Below are positions 33,346 to 42,595 of a stretch of 64,000 nucleotides of DNA, in pieces. The notes under the pieces were generated by a model that worked only from the letters and a program-made list of their open reading frames with translations, made no database searches and had not been told where the DNA came from. Where the stretch lies: contig NZ_LUAV01000032.1 of the NCBI RefSeq assembly GCF_002078505.1, positions 62,001 to 126,000 on the forward strand, given 5' to 3'. Positions within the stretch are counted from its first letter, which is position 1. The number at the start of each line of letters is the position of its first letter. The position numbers were made by a program, and so were the translations under genes. The DNA comes from Ensifer aridi. GTDB taxonomy: Bacteria > Pseudomonadota > Alphaproteobacteria > Rhizobiales > Rhizobiaceae.

Positions 33346-34797
33346 GTGAAGAGAGAATCCCAATACCTTGTCGCACGCCGGGGCGTGCTCCAAGCCGGCG
33401 CGGGCCTTCTGTTCGCGGCTGCGCTGCCGCCGCTGCCCGCGTGGTCCGTGTCGCCGGATCATTACCGGATCGCCGCCGCGCCCGCCCGCGCACGGCTTGC
33501 CGGTCCGGATCGGCCGGAGACCGATGTATGGACCTATAATGGCACCGTGCCCGGCACTTTGGTGCGCCTCCGCCAGGGCGAGCCCACCCGTCTCCTCGTC
33601 GAGAACCGGCTGGACCAGGAGACGACGGTCCACTGGCACGGCATCAGACTTCCCAATGCGATGGACGGCGTGCCCGGCCTGACGCAGCCGCCGATCAGGC
33701 CGGGCGAGAGCTTCGTCTATGAATTCACCCCGCAAGATGCGGGGACGTTCTGGTACCACCCGCACGCAAACAGCCTGGAGCAGCTTGGCCGCGGTCTCGC
33801 GGGAGCGCTGATCGTGGAGGAACGTGAACCGATGGCCGTCGATCGCGACCTTCTCTGGTTTCTGGCCGACTGGCGGCTGACCGAGGAAGGCGGCATCGCG
33901 CCCCGCTTCGGCAACCGGATGGAAGCGGCGATGTCCGGCCGTGTCGGCAACACCGTCACGCTGAACGGCCGCGCCTCAGAAGCTGAGTACTTCCGGACCG
34001 GCGAGCGCGTCCGCCTGCGCCTCGTCAACGCGTCGCTCGCCCGGATCATGGCCCTGCGTTTCGAGGGGCACAGTCCCGTTACGGTGGCGATCGACGGCCA
34101 GCCCTGCGATCCGCACGAGCCGGCCGGCGGTCGCCTCCTGCTCGGTCCCGCCATGCGCATCGACGTCGTGCTCGACATGCAGGGCGAGCCTGGAAAGCGT
34201 TACGCCGTCATCGACGATTTCTACGACGGCCTCGCCTACCGACTGACCGAGCTCGCCTATGAGGAGCGGCCGCCGCTCCGCACCCATCCGCTCGACGCTT
34301 CGCTTGACCTGCCGCGCAACCCCTTGCCGGAGCCCGACCTTGCCACGGCCGATCGCCACGGCCTGACGCTCCAGGGCGGCATGATGAGCGCTATGATGAT
34401 GCGCGGTGGTGTCATGCAGGGCGCAGGAATGATGCACGGTATGATGGGCATGGGCGGCGGTGCCGCTTGGGCCATCAACGGCATGTCGATGACGGGCGAC
34501 GGCCATGCCGGCATGGAGCCGGCCCTGACGTTCCAGCGTGGCCGCAGCGTCGTCCTCAAGCTACGAAACGAAACGGCCTGGTGGCACCCGATGCATTTCC
34601 ACGGTCACAGCCTCAGGGTGCTGAGCCGCAACGGCAAACCCGTCCCGCATCGCCAGTGGCAGGATACGGTGCTGGTGGCTCCGAAGGAGGTCGTCGAAGC
34701 CGCTTTCGTCGCCGACAATCCCGGCGACTGGATGCTGCACTGCCATGTCATGGACCACCAGATGGCTGGCCTGATGACCGTGCTGCGCGTCGACTGA
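33346..34797 (+). CDS. Multicopper oxidase (CueO/CopA-like)
   Basis: A 483-residue periplasmic oxidase with a Tat signal (ARRGVLQAGAGLLFAAALPP). All four copper motifs are present: HWHG (about residue 96), WYHPHAN, HPMHFHGHS and HCHVMDHQM, so type 1 and trinuclear sites look complete. A Met-rich loop (about 348-372, with GMMHGMMGMGGG) resembles the regulatory methionines of CueO. It oxidises Cu(I) and is used in copper tolerance. GTG at 33346 has GGAAGGA upstream. It is followed closely by DUF411 and cytochrome c genes. Confidence 0.94.
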   Translation: MKRESQYLVARRGVLQAGAGLLFAAALPPLPAWSVSPDHYRIAAAPARARLAGPDRPETDVWTYNGTVPGTLVRLRQGEPTRLLVENRLDQETTVHWHGIRLPNAMDGVPGLTQPPIRPGESFVYEFTPQDAGTFWYHPHANSLEQLGRGLAGALIVEEREPMAVDRDLLWFLADWRLTEEGGIAPRFGNRMEAAMSGRVGNTVTLNGRASEAEYFRTGERVRLRLVNASLARIMALRFEGHSPVTVAIDGQPCDPHEPAGGRLLLGPAMRIDVVLDMQGEPGKRYAVIDDFYDGLAYRLTELAYEERPPLRTHPLDASLDLPRNPLPEPDLATADRHGLTLQGGMMSAMMMRGGVMQGAGMMHGMMGMGGGAAWAINGMSMTGDGHAGMEPALTFQRGRSVVLKLRNETAWWHPMHFHGHSLRVLSRNGKPVPHRQWQDTVLVAPKEVVEAAFVADNPGDWMLHCHVMDHQMAGLMTVLRVD

Positions 34798-34826
34798 ACA
34801 GATCGAGTTACTCAAGGAGAATCGAA

Positions 34827-35267
34827 ATGAACCGCACAATCCGCTTCGTCAGCCTAACCGCTTTCATTGCCCTCGCCGGACCGGCTGTTGCCGAGCCGCT
34901 TCAGGCGACGCTCTACAAGAACCCGCAATGTGGCTGCTGTGAGGGCTATGCCGCCTATCTCCGTGACAACGGCTTCAACGTCGAGGTGAAGCCCACCAAC
35001 GACCTCGCCGAAATCAGCCGTGAGGCGGGGGTGCCGGAGGGAATGCAGGGCTGCCACACCACATTTATCGACGGCTACGTGATCGATGGCCACGTGCCTG
35101 TGAACGTCGTCCGCAAGCTCCTCACAGAGAGGCCGCCGATCGCCGGCATCACCCTGCCGGGAATGCCGATGGGGTCGCCCGGCATGTCCGGCACGAAGAC
35201 GGAGAAATTCGTGATCTACACCGTCCCCAAGGATGGCAAGGCACCCTCGGTCTACGCAGAGGAATGA
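34827..35267 (+). CDS. DUF411 copper-associated periplasmic protein
   Basis: A 146-residue protein with signal peptide (MNRTIRFVSLTAFIALAGPA) and the DUF411 signature: YKNPQCGCCEGYAAYLRDNG, GVPEGMQGCHTTFIDGYVI, DGHVPVNVVRKLL, ending with Met-rich GMPMGSPGMSG. The family is linked with metal resistance in many bacteria. ATG at 34827 has CAAGGAGA. Its stop overlaps the start of the 44-residue membrane protein. Confidence 0.92.
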   Translation: MNRTIRFVSLTAFIALAGPAVAEPLQATLYKNPQCGCCEGYAAYLRDNGFNVEVKPTNDLAEISREAGVPEGMQGCHTTFIDGYVIDGHVPVNVVRKLLTERPPIAGITLPGMPMGSPGMSGTKTEKFVIYTVPKDGKAPSVYAEE

Positions 35268-35398
35268 CATCGGCAAGGAGGGCACTTCAGCCCGTGGCAG
35301 GCCCTGCGCCGTCGGACTGGATGTGGCTGCTCGTGATCGTCCTTGTCCTTCGGGCTATGGCGCTCTGCAGGAGGCCGCTCTTTCGGGGCAGCAAATGA
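35264..35398 (+). CDS. 44-residue membrane protein coupled to both neighbours
   Basis: ATG at 35264 shares ATGA with the DUF411 stop, and its TGA at 35396-35398 shares ATGA with the cytochrome c start at 35395. The product MTSARRALQPVAGPAPSDWM continues WLLVIVLVLRAMALCRRPLF, one transmembrane helix with a basic end. Perfect ATGA links on both ends mean it is co-translated with its neighbours, good support for a gene. It is too short for ordinary gene finders. The function is unknown. Confidence 0.75.
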   Translation: MTSARRALQPVAGPAPSDWMWLLVIVLVLRAMALCRRPLFRGSK

Positions 35399-35868
35399 GC
35401 AGGACCGCAATTCTCTTCTCAGGGCTCGGGATTGCTGCGGCGGTAGTGGGGCTGGCGGTGGCGTGGCTTTGGCTCGCAGCATCGACATCGATTGGCGATG
35501 ACTCGGCCGCCACAATCGCAGTCGGGAAGACGCTCTATGCCGACCGCTGTGCCAGCTGCCACGGCGCGAACCTCGAAGGTCATCCGGATTGGAAAAGTCC
35601 GCTGCCTTCGGGGCGCCTGCCGGCCCCGCCGCACGATGCATCCGGCCACACCTGGCATCATCCGGACGGCGTGCTCTTCCGAATTACCAGGGAGGGACCG
35701 GCAGGAGTTGTTGGCGGCGGGTATCAAAGCGATATGCCGGGCTTCGGGAATGTGATGAGCGACGAAGAGATCCGGGCCGTGCTCACCTTCATCAAGAGCA
35801 CTTGGCCGGAGCGAGAGCGGCAATATCAGGCGGAAATGAGTCGGTGGGAACGGGAAGCAAATCAGTGA
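35395..35868 (+). CDS. Membrane-anchored cytochrome c
   Basis: A 157-residue protein with an N-terminal hydrophobic anchor (ILFSGLGIAAAVVGLAVAWL) and a class I heme site CASCHG (C52, C55, H56), with a distal SDMPGFG Met region. It is likely an electron carrier in the periplasm, possibly taking electrons from the multicopper oxidase. The start at 35395 overlaps the preceding small gene. Confidence 0.88.
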   Translation: MSRTAILFSGLGIAAAVVGLAVAWLWLAASTSIGDDSAATIAVGKTLYADRCASCHGANLEGHPDWKSPLPSGRLPAPPHDASGHTWHHPDGVLFRITREGPAGVVGGGYQSDMPGFGNVMSDEEIRAVLTFIKSTWPERERQYQAEMSRWEREANQ

Positions 35869-36015
35869 CGGGAGCGCGCGCCTTGGATGGTCGTCACCTC
35901 GGCCGTGCGCCCGCTTCGTACATGTCATTGACCGCGAGGATTTGTCCGAGCACGGGGTGTCGGAATCTCGTTTAGCCAGTCGTCTTCAAGACAGACTAAG
36001 CTATGGAGAACGGCA

Positions 36016-36666
36016 ATGACCATTACGATTACCGCCTTTGAACGGTCGCCGGATCGGGGCAGGGGTCTGGCGCGTGACATGCGCGTTCGCTGGGCGCTCG
36101 AAGAAGTGGGGCAGCGTTACGAGGTTCGTCTTCTTTCGTTCAAGGCGATGAAGGAACCCGCGCATCTCGCGCTTCATCCTTTCGGGCAGATTCCGACCTA
36201 TGAAGAGGGCGATCTCGCCCTCTTCGAGTCGGGGGCGATCGTGCTCCATATCGCCGAGCGCCATGCGGGTCTGCTGCCAAACGATGCGAATGCCCGGGCG
36301 CGCGCGATCGCATGGATGTTTGCCGCGCTCGACACGGTGGAGCCGCCGATCTTCGACCGCGCCCTCGCCAAGATCCTCGAGCGCGACGAGCCCTGGTACG
36401 AGCAGCGCCTGCGTTTCCTCGAGGACAGCATCCGGAAACGGCTGGGCGGCCTTTCCAATCGCCTTGGCGATGCCGACTGGCTCGATGGTGCGTTCAGCGC
36501 CGGTGACCTGCTGATGGTGACGGTGCTGCGCAGGTTGCAGGGATCCGGTATGCTGGAGGAATATCCGAACCTCTCCGCCTATGTCGCCCGCGGCGAAGCG
36601 CGGCCCGCATACGAGCGTGCTTTCGCCGCTCAGTTGGCGGTCTTCACCGCCGCATCGACCGGCTGA
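36016..36666 (+). CDS. Glutathione S-transferase family protein
   Basis: A 216-residue protein with a thioredoxin-like N-terminal domain (MTITITAFERSPDRGRGLAR, ALHPFGQIPTYEEGDLALFE with the cis-Pro and ESGAI motifs) and an all-helical C-terminal domain (ADWLDGAFSAGDLLMVTVLR). The substrate is unknown. It appears as a single gene between the copper cluster and the sugar ABC operon. Confidence 0.9.
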   Translation: MTITITAFERSPDRGRGLARDMRVRWALEEVGQRYEVRLLSFKAMKEPAHLALHPFGQIPTYEEGDLALFESGAIVLHIAERHAGLLPNDANARARAIAWMFAALDTVEPPIFDRALAKILERDEPWYEQRLRFLEDSIRKRLGGLSNRLGDADWLDGAFSAGDLLMVTVLRRLQGSGMLEEYPNLSAYVARGEARPAYERAFAAQLAVFTAASTG

Positions 36667-36896
36667 CAAAGCGCGTTCTGGGCTCAATCGAGGAGTCCAT
36701 CGTGCTCATCGTCGCGCCCAGTCCTTCTCGGTTGGATGAAGCTCTGCGCGGCAGCATTCTCCTGAGCCTGCTTGGGTTTGGATGCGCTTTCAAAATGCAA
36801 GCACCGTCTTCCGCCACCGGGAACTAACGCTTTGGCCTGTCGTCGTGGGCTAAGGGTCCGCTCGTGGCCACTACATCCCCGCCGGAAAGTGGGAAT

Positions 36897-36910
36897 TGAA
36901 ATCGATTACA
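36897..36910. promoter_or_regulatory. LacI-family operator before the sugar ABC operon
   Basis: TGAAATCGATTACA is a near-palindrome (12 of 14 positions match its reverse complement) with the central CG typical of LacI-family operators. It lies 43 bp before the binding-protein gene, whose operon encodes a LacI regulator at 41540. Confidence 0.65.
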
Positions 36911-36952
36911 TTTTCTGGCTTCATGAGACCCACAAGATTTTGGGAGGATCTT

Positions 36953-37975
36953 ATGAAGAAATTCATTGCTTTTGCACTTGGCACAGTCGCGTCCATCGCC
37001 ATCTCGGCATCGGCTTATGCGGAGACCTTCAAGATCGGTCTTTCGAACGGGTGGGTCGGCAGCGAGTGGCGTACCCAGATGATCGACGAGGCGAAGGCTG
37101 CGGCGGCGAAATGGAAGGAGAAGGGCGTCGACGTCGAAGTCTCCGTCCAGAGTGCCAATGTCGACGTGCCCGGGCAGATCGCCCATATCCGCAATTTCAT
37201 CGCTGAAGGCGTCAACGCCATCATCGTCAATCCGAACAGCCCGACGGCCTTCGACCCGATCTTCGCGCAGGCGAAGGAGGCCGGCATCCTGGTGATCGCG
37301 ACCGATGCGGAGGTTTCGTCGCCGGACGCGATCTATGTCGGCATCGACCAGACCGCCTGGGGTGCGGCGGGGGCGAAATGGCTCGCCGAAACGCTGGGCG
37401 GCAAGGGCAAGGTCGTCGCGATCAATGGTGTCGCCGGCCACCCGGCAAACGAGATGCGCGTCGCCGGCTACAGAGGGGTCTTCAAGGAGCACCCGGATAT
37501 CCAGGTCGTCAACGAGGTCAACGCCAATTGGGATCAGGCCCAGGGACAGCAGGCGATGCAGAACGTTCTCGCCACCTATCCCGATATAAACGGCGTCGTC
37601 GTGCAGGACGGCATGGCGGCCGGCGCCTGGAAATCGATCATGGATGCCGGCAAGAAGGACCAGATCGCGGCGACCGGCGAGATCCGCAAGGACTTCATCG
37701 ACCTCTGGATCAAGGAGAAGCTGAATTCCGGCGCGACCGTCAATCCGCCGGGCGTCATGGCGAGCGCGCTCAACGTCGCGGTCCTGATGCTGCAGGGCAA
37801 GGAGCTGAAGGAGCCGGCCAAGGCCGGACAGTACGGCAATGCACTCTATCTGCCGATTCCGTTCATCGATAGCAAGAATGTCGAGGAGGCGGCAAAGCAG
37901 CTCGAGGGCAAGCCCGGCTATTATTCCTATACGAGCTCGCTTTCGATCGAAGAGGCGGAAGCCCTCTTCAAGTGA
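36953..37975 (+). CDS. Sugar ABC transporter substrate-binding protein (ribose/xylose type)
   Basis: A 340-residue periplasmic binding protein with signal peptide (MKKFIAFALGTVASIAISAS) and a type I fold: TFKIGLSNGWVGSEWRTQMI, NFIAEGVNAIIVNPNSPTAF, ATDAEVSSPDAIYVGIDQTA, VQDGMAAGAWKSIMDAG. GGGAGG precedes the ATG at 36953. It is the first gene of an operon with one ATPase and two permeases. The sugar is unknown; with the oxidoreductase downstream a polyol or sugar derivative is likely. Confidence 0.93.
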   Translation: MKKFIAFALGTVASIAISASAYAETFKIGLSNGWVGSEWRTQMIDEAKAAAAKWKEKGVDVEVSVQSANVDVPGQIAHIRNFIAEGVNAIIVNPNSPTAFDPIFAQAKEAGILVIATDAEVSSPDAIYVGIDQTAWGAAGAKWLAETLGGKGKVVAINGVAGHPANEMRVAGYRGVFKEHPDIQVVNEVNANWDQAQGQQAMQNVLATYPDINGVVVQDGMAAGAWKSIMDAGKKDQIAATGEIRKDFIDLWIKEKLNSGATVNPPGVMASALNVAVLMLQGKELKEPAKAGQYGNALYLPIPFIDSKNVEEAAKQLEGKPGYYSYTSSLSIEEAEALFK

Positions 37976-38010
37976 GAGCGGTGCGCGGTTTTCCGCCCAG
38001 ATTCCGCTCT
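37975..38010 (+). repeat. Stem-loop after the binding-protein gene
   Basis: AGAGCGG (37975-37981) pairs with CCGCTCT (38004-38010). Such intercistronic hairpins often keep the binding protein message above the rest of the operon; here this is inferred. Confidence 0.45.
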
Positions 38011-38080
38011 AACCTATAGGAGTCGATGCACGGGCCCGGCCGGTCAGTGCATCCCGCCGAAATGTGACGGAAGAAGTTCC

Positions 38081-39586
38081 ATGTCGAAACTGAAGCTCAA
38101 CGGCGTAAGCAAGGCTTACGGCGCGACTCTGGCGTTACGCCGCGGCGATCTCGAGGTCATGTCCGGCGAGGTCCATGTGCTCATGGGCTCGAACGGCTCG
38201 GGCAAGAGCACGCTCTGTAAGATCATCGCCGGAGCCGTGCGGCCGGATGCCGGCAAGATCCTCATCGACGATACGCCGGTGACGATCACCGGGCCGCGCT
38301 CGGCGCGAGCGCAAGGAATCGGCATCTTCTATCAGGAGCTCAGCCTCGCCGCCCATCGAACAGTCGAGGAGAATATCTCGCTGGCGGCACTGCCGGTCAA
38401 ATCGGGGGTCTTCGTCGACAGGACGGCGCTCAAAGAACGCGCGGCGCGCTACATCCTTCTGTTCGAAAACGTAGCCGGCGAAGGATTTTCCGCCGACGCA
38501 CTCGTCGGCAATTTGCGGCCCGACCAGCGACAGCTCGTCGAAATCATGAAGGCGCTTGCGAGCGAGGCACCGCTCCTCATTTTCGATGAGCCGACCTCGG
38601 CGCTCGACCGGGCGCAGGTGGACCGCTTTTTCGAGATCCTGCGCGACCTCAAAAGCCGTGGCCGCGGCATCATCTTCATTTCGCACCGGATGGACGAGAT
38701 CAAGGCGATCGGCGATCGCGTCACGATCATCCGCGACGGCGAGACGATCGCGACGCTCAATTTGGCCGAAACCGACGCGGCGACGGTCATCCGGCTTATG
38801 GTCGGCGGAGCGGGCGACATGCCGGCTTCGCAATCCTCAGCGCCCGCGGCCGTCGACGGCAAGGACGGCGCGGCCCTCACGGTGCGCGGTCTTTCAGGTC
38901 GAGGCTTCCGCAATGTGAGCTTCGAGGTTGCCCGCGGCGAAATCCTCGGCTTCGGCGGACTGCACGGGCAGGGCCAATCGGCGCTGCTCCGGGCGATCTT
39001 CGGCGCCGGCTCCATCACCGCGGGCGAAGTGCTGATCGGCGAGAGCCGCTTCGACGCTTCGAGCCCGCGCGATGCGATCCGCCGCGGCTGCGCCTATGTC
39101 TCCGGCGATCGCGGCCGCGACGGGGTGATCAGCGGCCGGCCGATCATCGAAAACGTCACGCCGATCCACTATCTGCGCCATCGGCTGATGATCGCCCGGC
39201 CGCGCAAGCTGCGCGACAAGGTGACGCCGGCGCTTGAAAGCATGCACACCAAGTTCGCGAGCCTCTTCCACCCGATCAGTTCGCTTTCCGGCGGCAATCA
39301 GCAGAAGGTGATCATTGCCCGCTGGCTGATCGATCGGCCGGACGTGCTGCTTCTCGACGATCCGACCAAGGGCATCGACCTGTCGGCTAAGGCCGATCTA
39401 TTCACACTCATCCGGCAATTGGCCGCGCAAGGCCTCGGCATCGTCCTCTATTCGTCGGAGGACGCCGAACTGCTCGGCAACGCCAACCGCATCCTCGTCT
39501 TCAACGGCGGGTCGGTTACGCGCGAACTCACGGGCGCGGATCGCACCCGCTACAATCTCTACCAAGCCGCTTACGAGGCCGCGTGA
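38081..39586 (+). CDS. Sugar ABC transporter ATP-binding protein (double NBD)
   Basis: A 501-residue protein with two fused nucleotide-binding domains as in RbsA. The first has Walker A GSNGSGKST, Walker B LLIFDEPTSALD and a divergent signature (LRPDQRQLVEIMKAL). The second has a degenerate Walker A (GGLHGQGQSALL), the signature LSGGNQQKVIIARWL and Walker B VLLLDDPTKGID. This asymmetry is normal in the family. It powers sugar import with the two permeases next to it. Confidence 0.94.
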   Translation: MSKLKLNGVSKAYGATLALRRGDLEVMSGEVHVLMGSNGSGKSTLCKIIAGAVRPDAGKILIDDTPVTITGPRSARAQGIGIFYQELSLAAHRTVEENISLAALPVKSGVFVDRTALKERAARYILLFENVAGEGFSADALVGNLRPDQRQLVEIMKALASEAPLLIFDEPTSALDRAQVDRFFEILRDLKSRGRGIIFISHRMDEIKAIGDRVTIIRDGETIATLNLAETDAATVIRLMVGGAGDMPASQSSAPAAVDGKDGAALTVRGLSGRGFRNVSFEVARGEILGFGGLHGQGQSALLRAIFGAGSITAGEVLIGESRFDASSPRDAIRRGCAYVSGDRGRDGVISGRPIIENVTPIHYLRHRLMIARPRKLRDKVTPALESMHTKFASLFHPISSLSGGNQQKVIIARWLIDRPDVLLLDDPTKGIDLSAKADLFTLIRQLAAQGLGIVLYSSEDAELLGNANRILVFNGGSVTRELTGADRTRYNLYQAAYEAA

Positions 39587-40578
39587 TGGCAGAGACCGCA
39601 ACCATCCCGAGGCCCCGGCGCGAGGGGCGCATCCGCAAGCTTCTGGAGCGCTACCCCTTCCTGCCGGCGCTCGTCATCGTCGCCGCACTGCTGGCGCTCA
39701 ACGGCTTTTTCTCGCCTGCGAGCCTCAGCTACCGCGCGCTGACGGGGCTCCTCAGCACCTACATGGCGCTGATCCTGCTTTCGATCGCGCAGACTTATGT
39801 GGTCTATGCCGGCGACATCGACCTTTCGGCCGGCGCCATCCTTTCGCTCGTCAACGTCGCGATCATCGTCCTGATGGAGCGATGGGGCGGCGGTGCCGGC
39901 GCGGTCCTGCTGGCGCTCGCAATCGGCCTGCTCCTGGGGCTTGCCTGTGGATTGGTCAACGGTCTTGTCGTCGCGGCGCTCAGGCTGCAGGCGATCGTCG
40001 CTACCTTCGCGACGAGCATTTTCTTCACCGGCCTCGCGCTCTACATCCTGCCCGTTGCCGGCACGCCGGCACCGGCGATATTCTGGCGTACCTACGGCGG
40101 CAGGCTCTTCGGCGTGCCCTTCGTCTTCTATGTCCTAGCCGCCCTGATCGTACTTATCACGGTCATGAGCCGCACGCGCCTCGTCACGCAACTGCTCGCG
40201 GTCGGCGACGACCAGCAGGCGGCCTACCAGAGCGGGCTGCCGGTGATACCGGTCAGGATCAAGGGCTATGTGCTCTGTGGCCTCTTCTCCGCGCTCGCCG
40301 CCTTCTGCATCACCGGCGACACGGCGAGCGGCGACCCGCTGGTCGGCGGAAAGATGACGCTCTACAGCGTCGCCGCCGTCGTGCTCGGGGGCAGTGCGCT
40401 TTCCGGCGGCTGGGGAACCGTCGTCGGGTCGCTCCTCGGCGCATTGACGATCGGGCTCATCAACTCCGTCGTCTTCTTCATGGGCACGCCTTCCGAGTGG
40501 CAGAACTTTGTGCAGGGCCTCGCCATCCTCGTCGTCCTGATGGCCGGCGTGCTCGCCGGCAGGAGGGCTCGTCCATGA
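39586..40578 (+). CDS. Sugar ABC transporter permease 1
   Basis: A 330-residue inner-membrane permease with the family start and repeated hydrophobic helices (VVYAGDIDLSAGAILSLVNV, VVLGGSALSGGWGTVVGSLL, a typical EAA-like loop). ATG at 39586 overlaps the ATPase stop. Together with the next permease it makes the transport channel. Confidence 0.93.
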   Translation: MAETATIPRPRREGRIRKLLERYPFLPALVIVAALLALNGFFSPASLSYRALTGLLSTYMALILLSIAQTYVVYAGDIDLSAGAILSLVNVAIIVLMERWGGGAGAVLLALAIGLLLGLACGLVNGLVVAALRLQAIVATFATSIFFTGLALYILPVAGTPAPAIFWRTYGGRLFGVPFVFYVLAALIVLITVMSRTRLVTQLLAVGDDQQAAYQSGLPVIPVRIKGYVLCGLFSALAAFCITGDTASGDPLVGGKMTLYSVAAVVLGGSALSGGWGTVVGSLLGALTIGLINSVVFFMGTPSEWQNFVQGLAILVVLMAGVLAGRRARP

Positions 40579-41543
40579 GCCAAGTGGTGAGCCGGTTTCT
40601 TTCCTTTATTCGCCAGCCGATCATCGCCGCGCTCGTTCTGATCGTGCTCCTCCTCTATCTCGGCCAGATGCTGTCGCCCGGCTTCGCGAGCGGCGGACAG
40701 ATCCTGCGCCTCCTGATCGTCGCGTCGCTGCTCGGCATCATCGCGGCCGGCCAGAACGTCGTTATCCTCGGCGGGCGCGAGGGCATCGATCTTTCGGTCG
40801 GCGGCGTCGTCTCGCTCTCGGCGATCATCGCCGGCAACGTCATGAACGGCGCGGACAGCGGTATTTTGCCGGCTATCGCTGCCTGCCTTGCGGCTGGGGG
40901 GTTCTTCGGCCTGCTGAACGGCCTTGGCGTCACGCTCTTACGCATCCCGCCGCTCGTCATGACGCTCGGCATGCTCGGCGTATTGCAGGGGCTTCTGGTC
41001 GTCATCCGGATGGGCATCCCTTCCGGACAGGCGGCGCCGGCTTTGTCGCGTTTCGTGACTCAGCCGCTCGCCTTCGGCATTCCCGGCATCATCTGGCTCT
41101 GGATTGCGATCGGCGTCCTCATGGCGCTGATGCTCAACCGCACCGTCTTCGGCCACCGCATCTATGCGATCGGCTCGAACGAGCATGCCGCCTATATGGC
41201 GGGCGTTCCGGTCCGGCTCATCCGCATCGCGCTCTTCATGCTGTCGGGCATGTTCGCCGCGATCGCCGGGCTGTGCTTGCTCGGCTATTCCGGCACGTCC
41301 TTCGCTAATGTTGGCGAACAATACATGCTGCCCTCGATCATCGCGGTCGTCTTCGGCGGTACGTCGCTTGCCGGCGGCAAAGGGGGCTATACCGGGACAA
41401 TGGCCGGCGCCGTGCTGCTCGTCATCCTGCAGAGCATCCTGACGACGATCAACATCGACGAGTCCGGACGCCAGATGGTTTTCGGGGCGACACTCCTCCT
41501 CCTCATGATGTTCTACGGCCGTGGCCGGGCGATGCGCGCATGA
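40575..41543 (+). CDS. Sugar ABC transporter permease 2
   Basis: A 322-residue permease of the same family (NVVILGGREGIDLSVGGVVS, FGGTSLAGGKGGYTGTMAGA). Its ATG at 40575 overlaps the first permease's stop (ATGA), and its own stop overlaps the LacI start, so the operon is tightly coupled. Two different permeases make a heterodimer. Confidence 0.93.
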   Translation: MSQVVSRFLSFIRQPIIAALVLIVLLLYLGQMLSPGFASGGQILRLLIVASLLGIIAAGQNVVILGGREGIDLSVGGVVSLSAIIAGNVMNGADSGILPAIAACLAAGGFFGLLNGLGVTLLRIPPLVMTLGMLGVLQGLLVVIRMGIPSGQAAPALSRFVTQPLAFGIPGIIWLWIAIGVLMALMLNRTVFGHRIYAIGSNEHAAYMAGVPVRLIRIALFMLSGMFAAIAGLCLLGYSGTSFANVGEQYMLPSIIAVVFGGTSLAGGKGGYTGTMAGAVLLVILQSILTTINIDESGRQMVFGATLLLLMMFYGRGRAMRA

Positions 41544-42544
41544 GGGACCGGCCGAAGATCAAGGATATCGCCGAGAGGGCGGGGGTTTCGGCCGCGACCG
41601 TCTCGCGTGCGCTTGCCGATTCGGCGCTGGTGACGGCGGAAACGCGTCAGCGCGTCCTCGATCTGGCGCGCGAGCTCAACTACCGGCCGAATGTCAGCGC
41701 CCGGAATCTGCGCACCCGCAAATCCATGTCGGTGCTGCTGGTGGTGCGCGACGTCGGCAACCCTTTTTACCTTGACATACTGAAGGGCGTCGAGGCGACG
41801 GCGCGGGAAGCCGGCTATTCGGTGCTGATGGGCAATACCGAAAACGACCCGGCCCGGGAGACCGAGTATTTCAATATGCTGCGCGACGGCCATGCCGACG
41901 GCATGATCCTCATGACGGGCAAGCTGCCGCCTGCGGGCGGCTGGAGCCATTTGCCGGTGGTGGTGGCCCTGGAAATGATCGAGGGCTCCGGCCTGCCGCA
42001 TGTGCAGGTGGACAATGTCGCGGCCGCCCGCGGGGCAGTCGAGCATTTGATCGCGCTCGGTCATCGGCGGGTCGCCCATATCTCGGGCCCGGTTCCCGAG
42101 CCGATGAGCGTCCGCCGCCGGGAAGGCTACCGTCTGGCGATGCGCGAGGCCGGTCTCGCGGTGCCTGCGGGCTACGAGGTCCGCGGCGACTTCCTGCTCG
42201 AAAGCGGTGAGCAATGCTGCCGCTCACTCTTTGCGCTCGCCGAACCGCCGACGGCGCTCTTCGTCGCCAATGACGAAATGGCCTACGGCGCTGTTCATGA
42301 GTTGAGGCGGATGGGGCGCGATGTGCCGGGCGACGTATCGGTCGTCGGATTCGACGATCTTTATCTGAGCAAGGCCTTCTATCCGGCGCTGACGACCGTC
42401 AGCCAGCCGCGGGCCGAGATCGGCCGCACGGCTATGACGCTGCTTCTGACGATCCTGTCCGGCGGCAGCGTCCGTTGGGCCGAGCCGCTCGTGCTGCCGA
42501 CCGTTCTGAACATTCGGGGCAGCACGGCGCGGCCTCGATCCTGA
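41540..42544 (+). CDS. LacI family transcriptional regulator
   Basis: A 334-residue repressor: N-terminal LacI helix-turn-helix with hinge (IKDIAERAGVSAATVSRALA, NYRPNVSARNLRTRKSMSVL) and a sugar-binding periplasmic-like core (LHVQVDNVAA-type segment, VGFDDLYLSKAFYPALTTVS). It sits inside the operon it likely controls, via the operator at 36897-36910. Confidence 0.93.
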   Translation: MRDRPKIKDIAERAGVSAATVSRALADSALVTAETRQRVLDLARELNYRPNVSARNLRTRKSMSVLLVVRDVGNPFYLDILKGVEATAREAGYSVLMGNTENDPARETEYFNMLRDGHADGMILMTGKLPPAGGWSHLPVVVALEMIEGSGLPHVQVDNVAAARGAVEHLIALGHRRVAHISGPVPEPMSVRRREGYRLAMREAGLAVPAGYEVRGDFLLESGEQCCRSLFALAEPPTALFVANDEMAYGAVHELRRMGRDVPGDVSVVGFDDLYLSKAFYPALTTVSQPRAEIGRTAMTLLLTILSGGSVRWAEPLVLPTVLNIRGSTARPRS

Positions 42545-42595
42545 AACTGTGAAGGCAATCCGGCAGGGGAGGCCGGTGCCCAGGGAGGAGAGCAA

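Noticed and set aside
32884..33765. Minus-strand 293-codon frame across the copper genes
   Set aside because: It is antisense to two well-supported genes and Arg-rich, as shadows in GC-rich DNA are.
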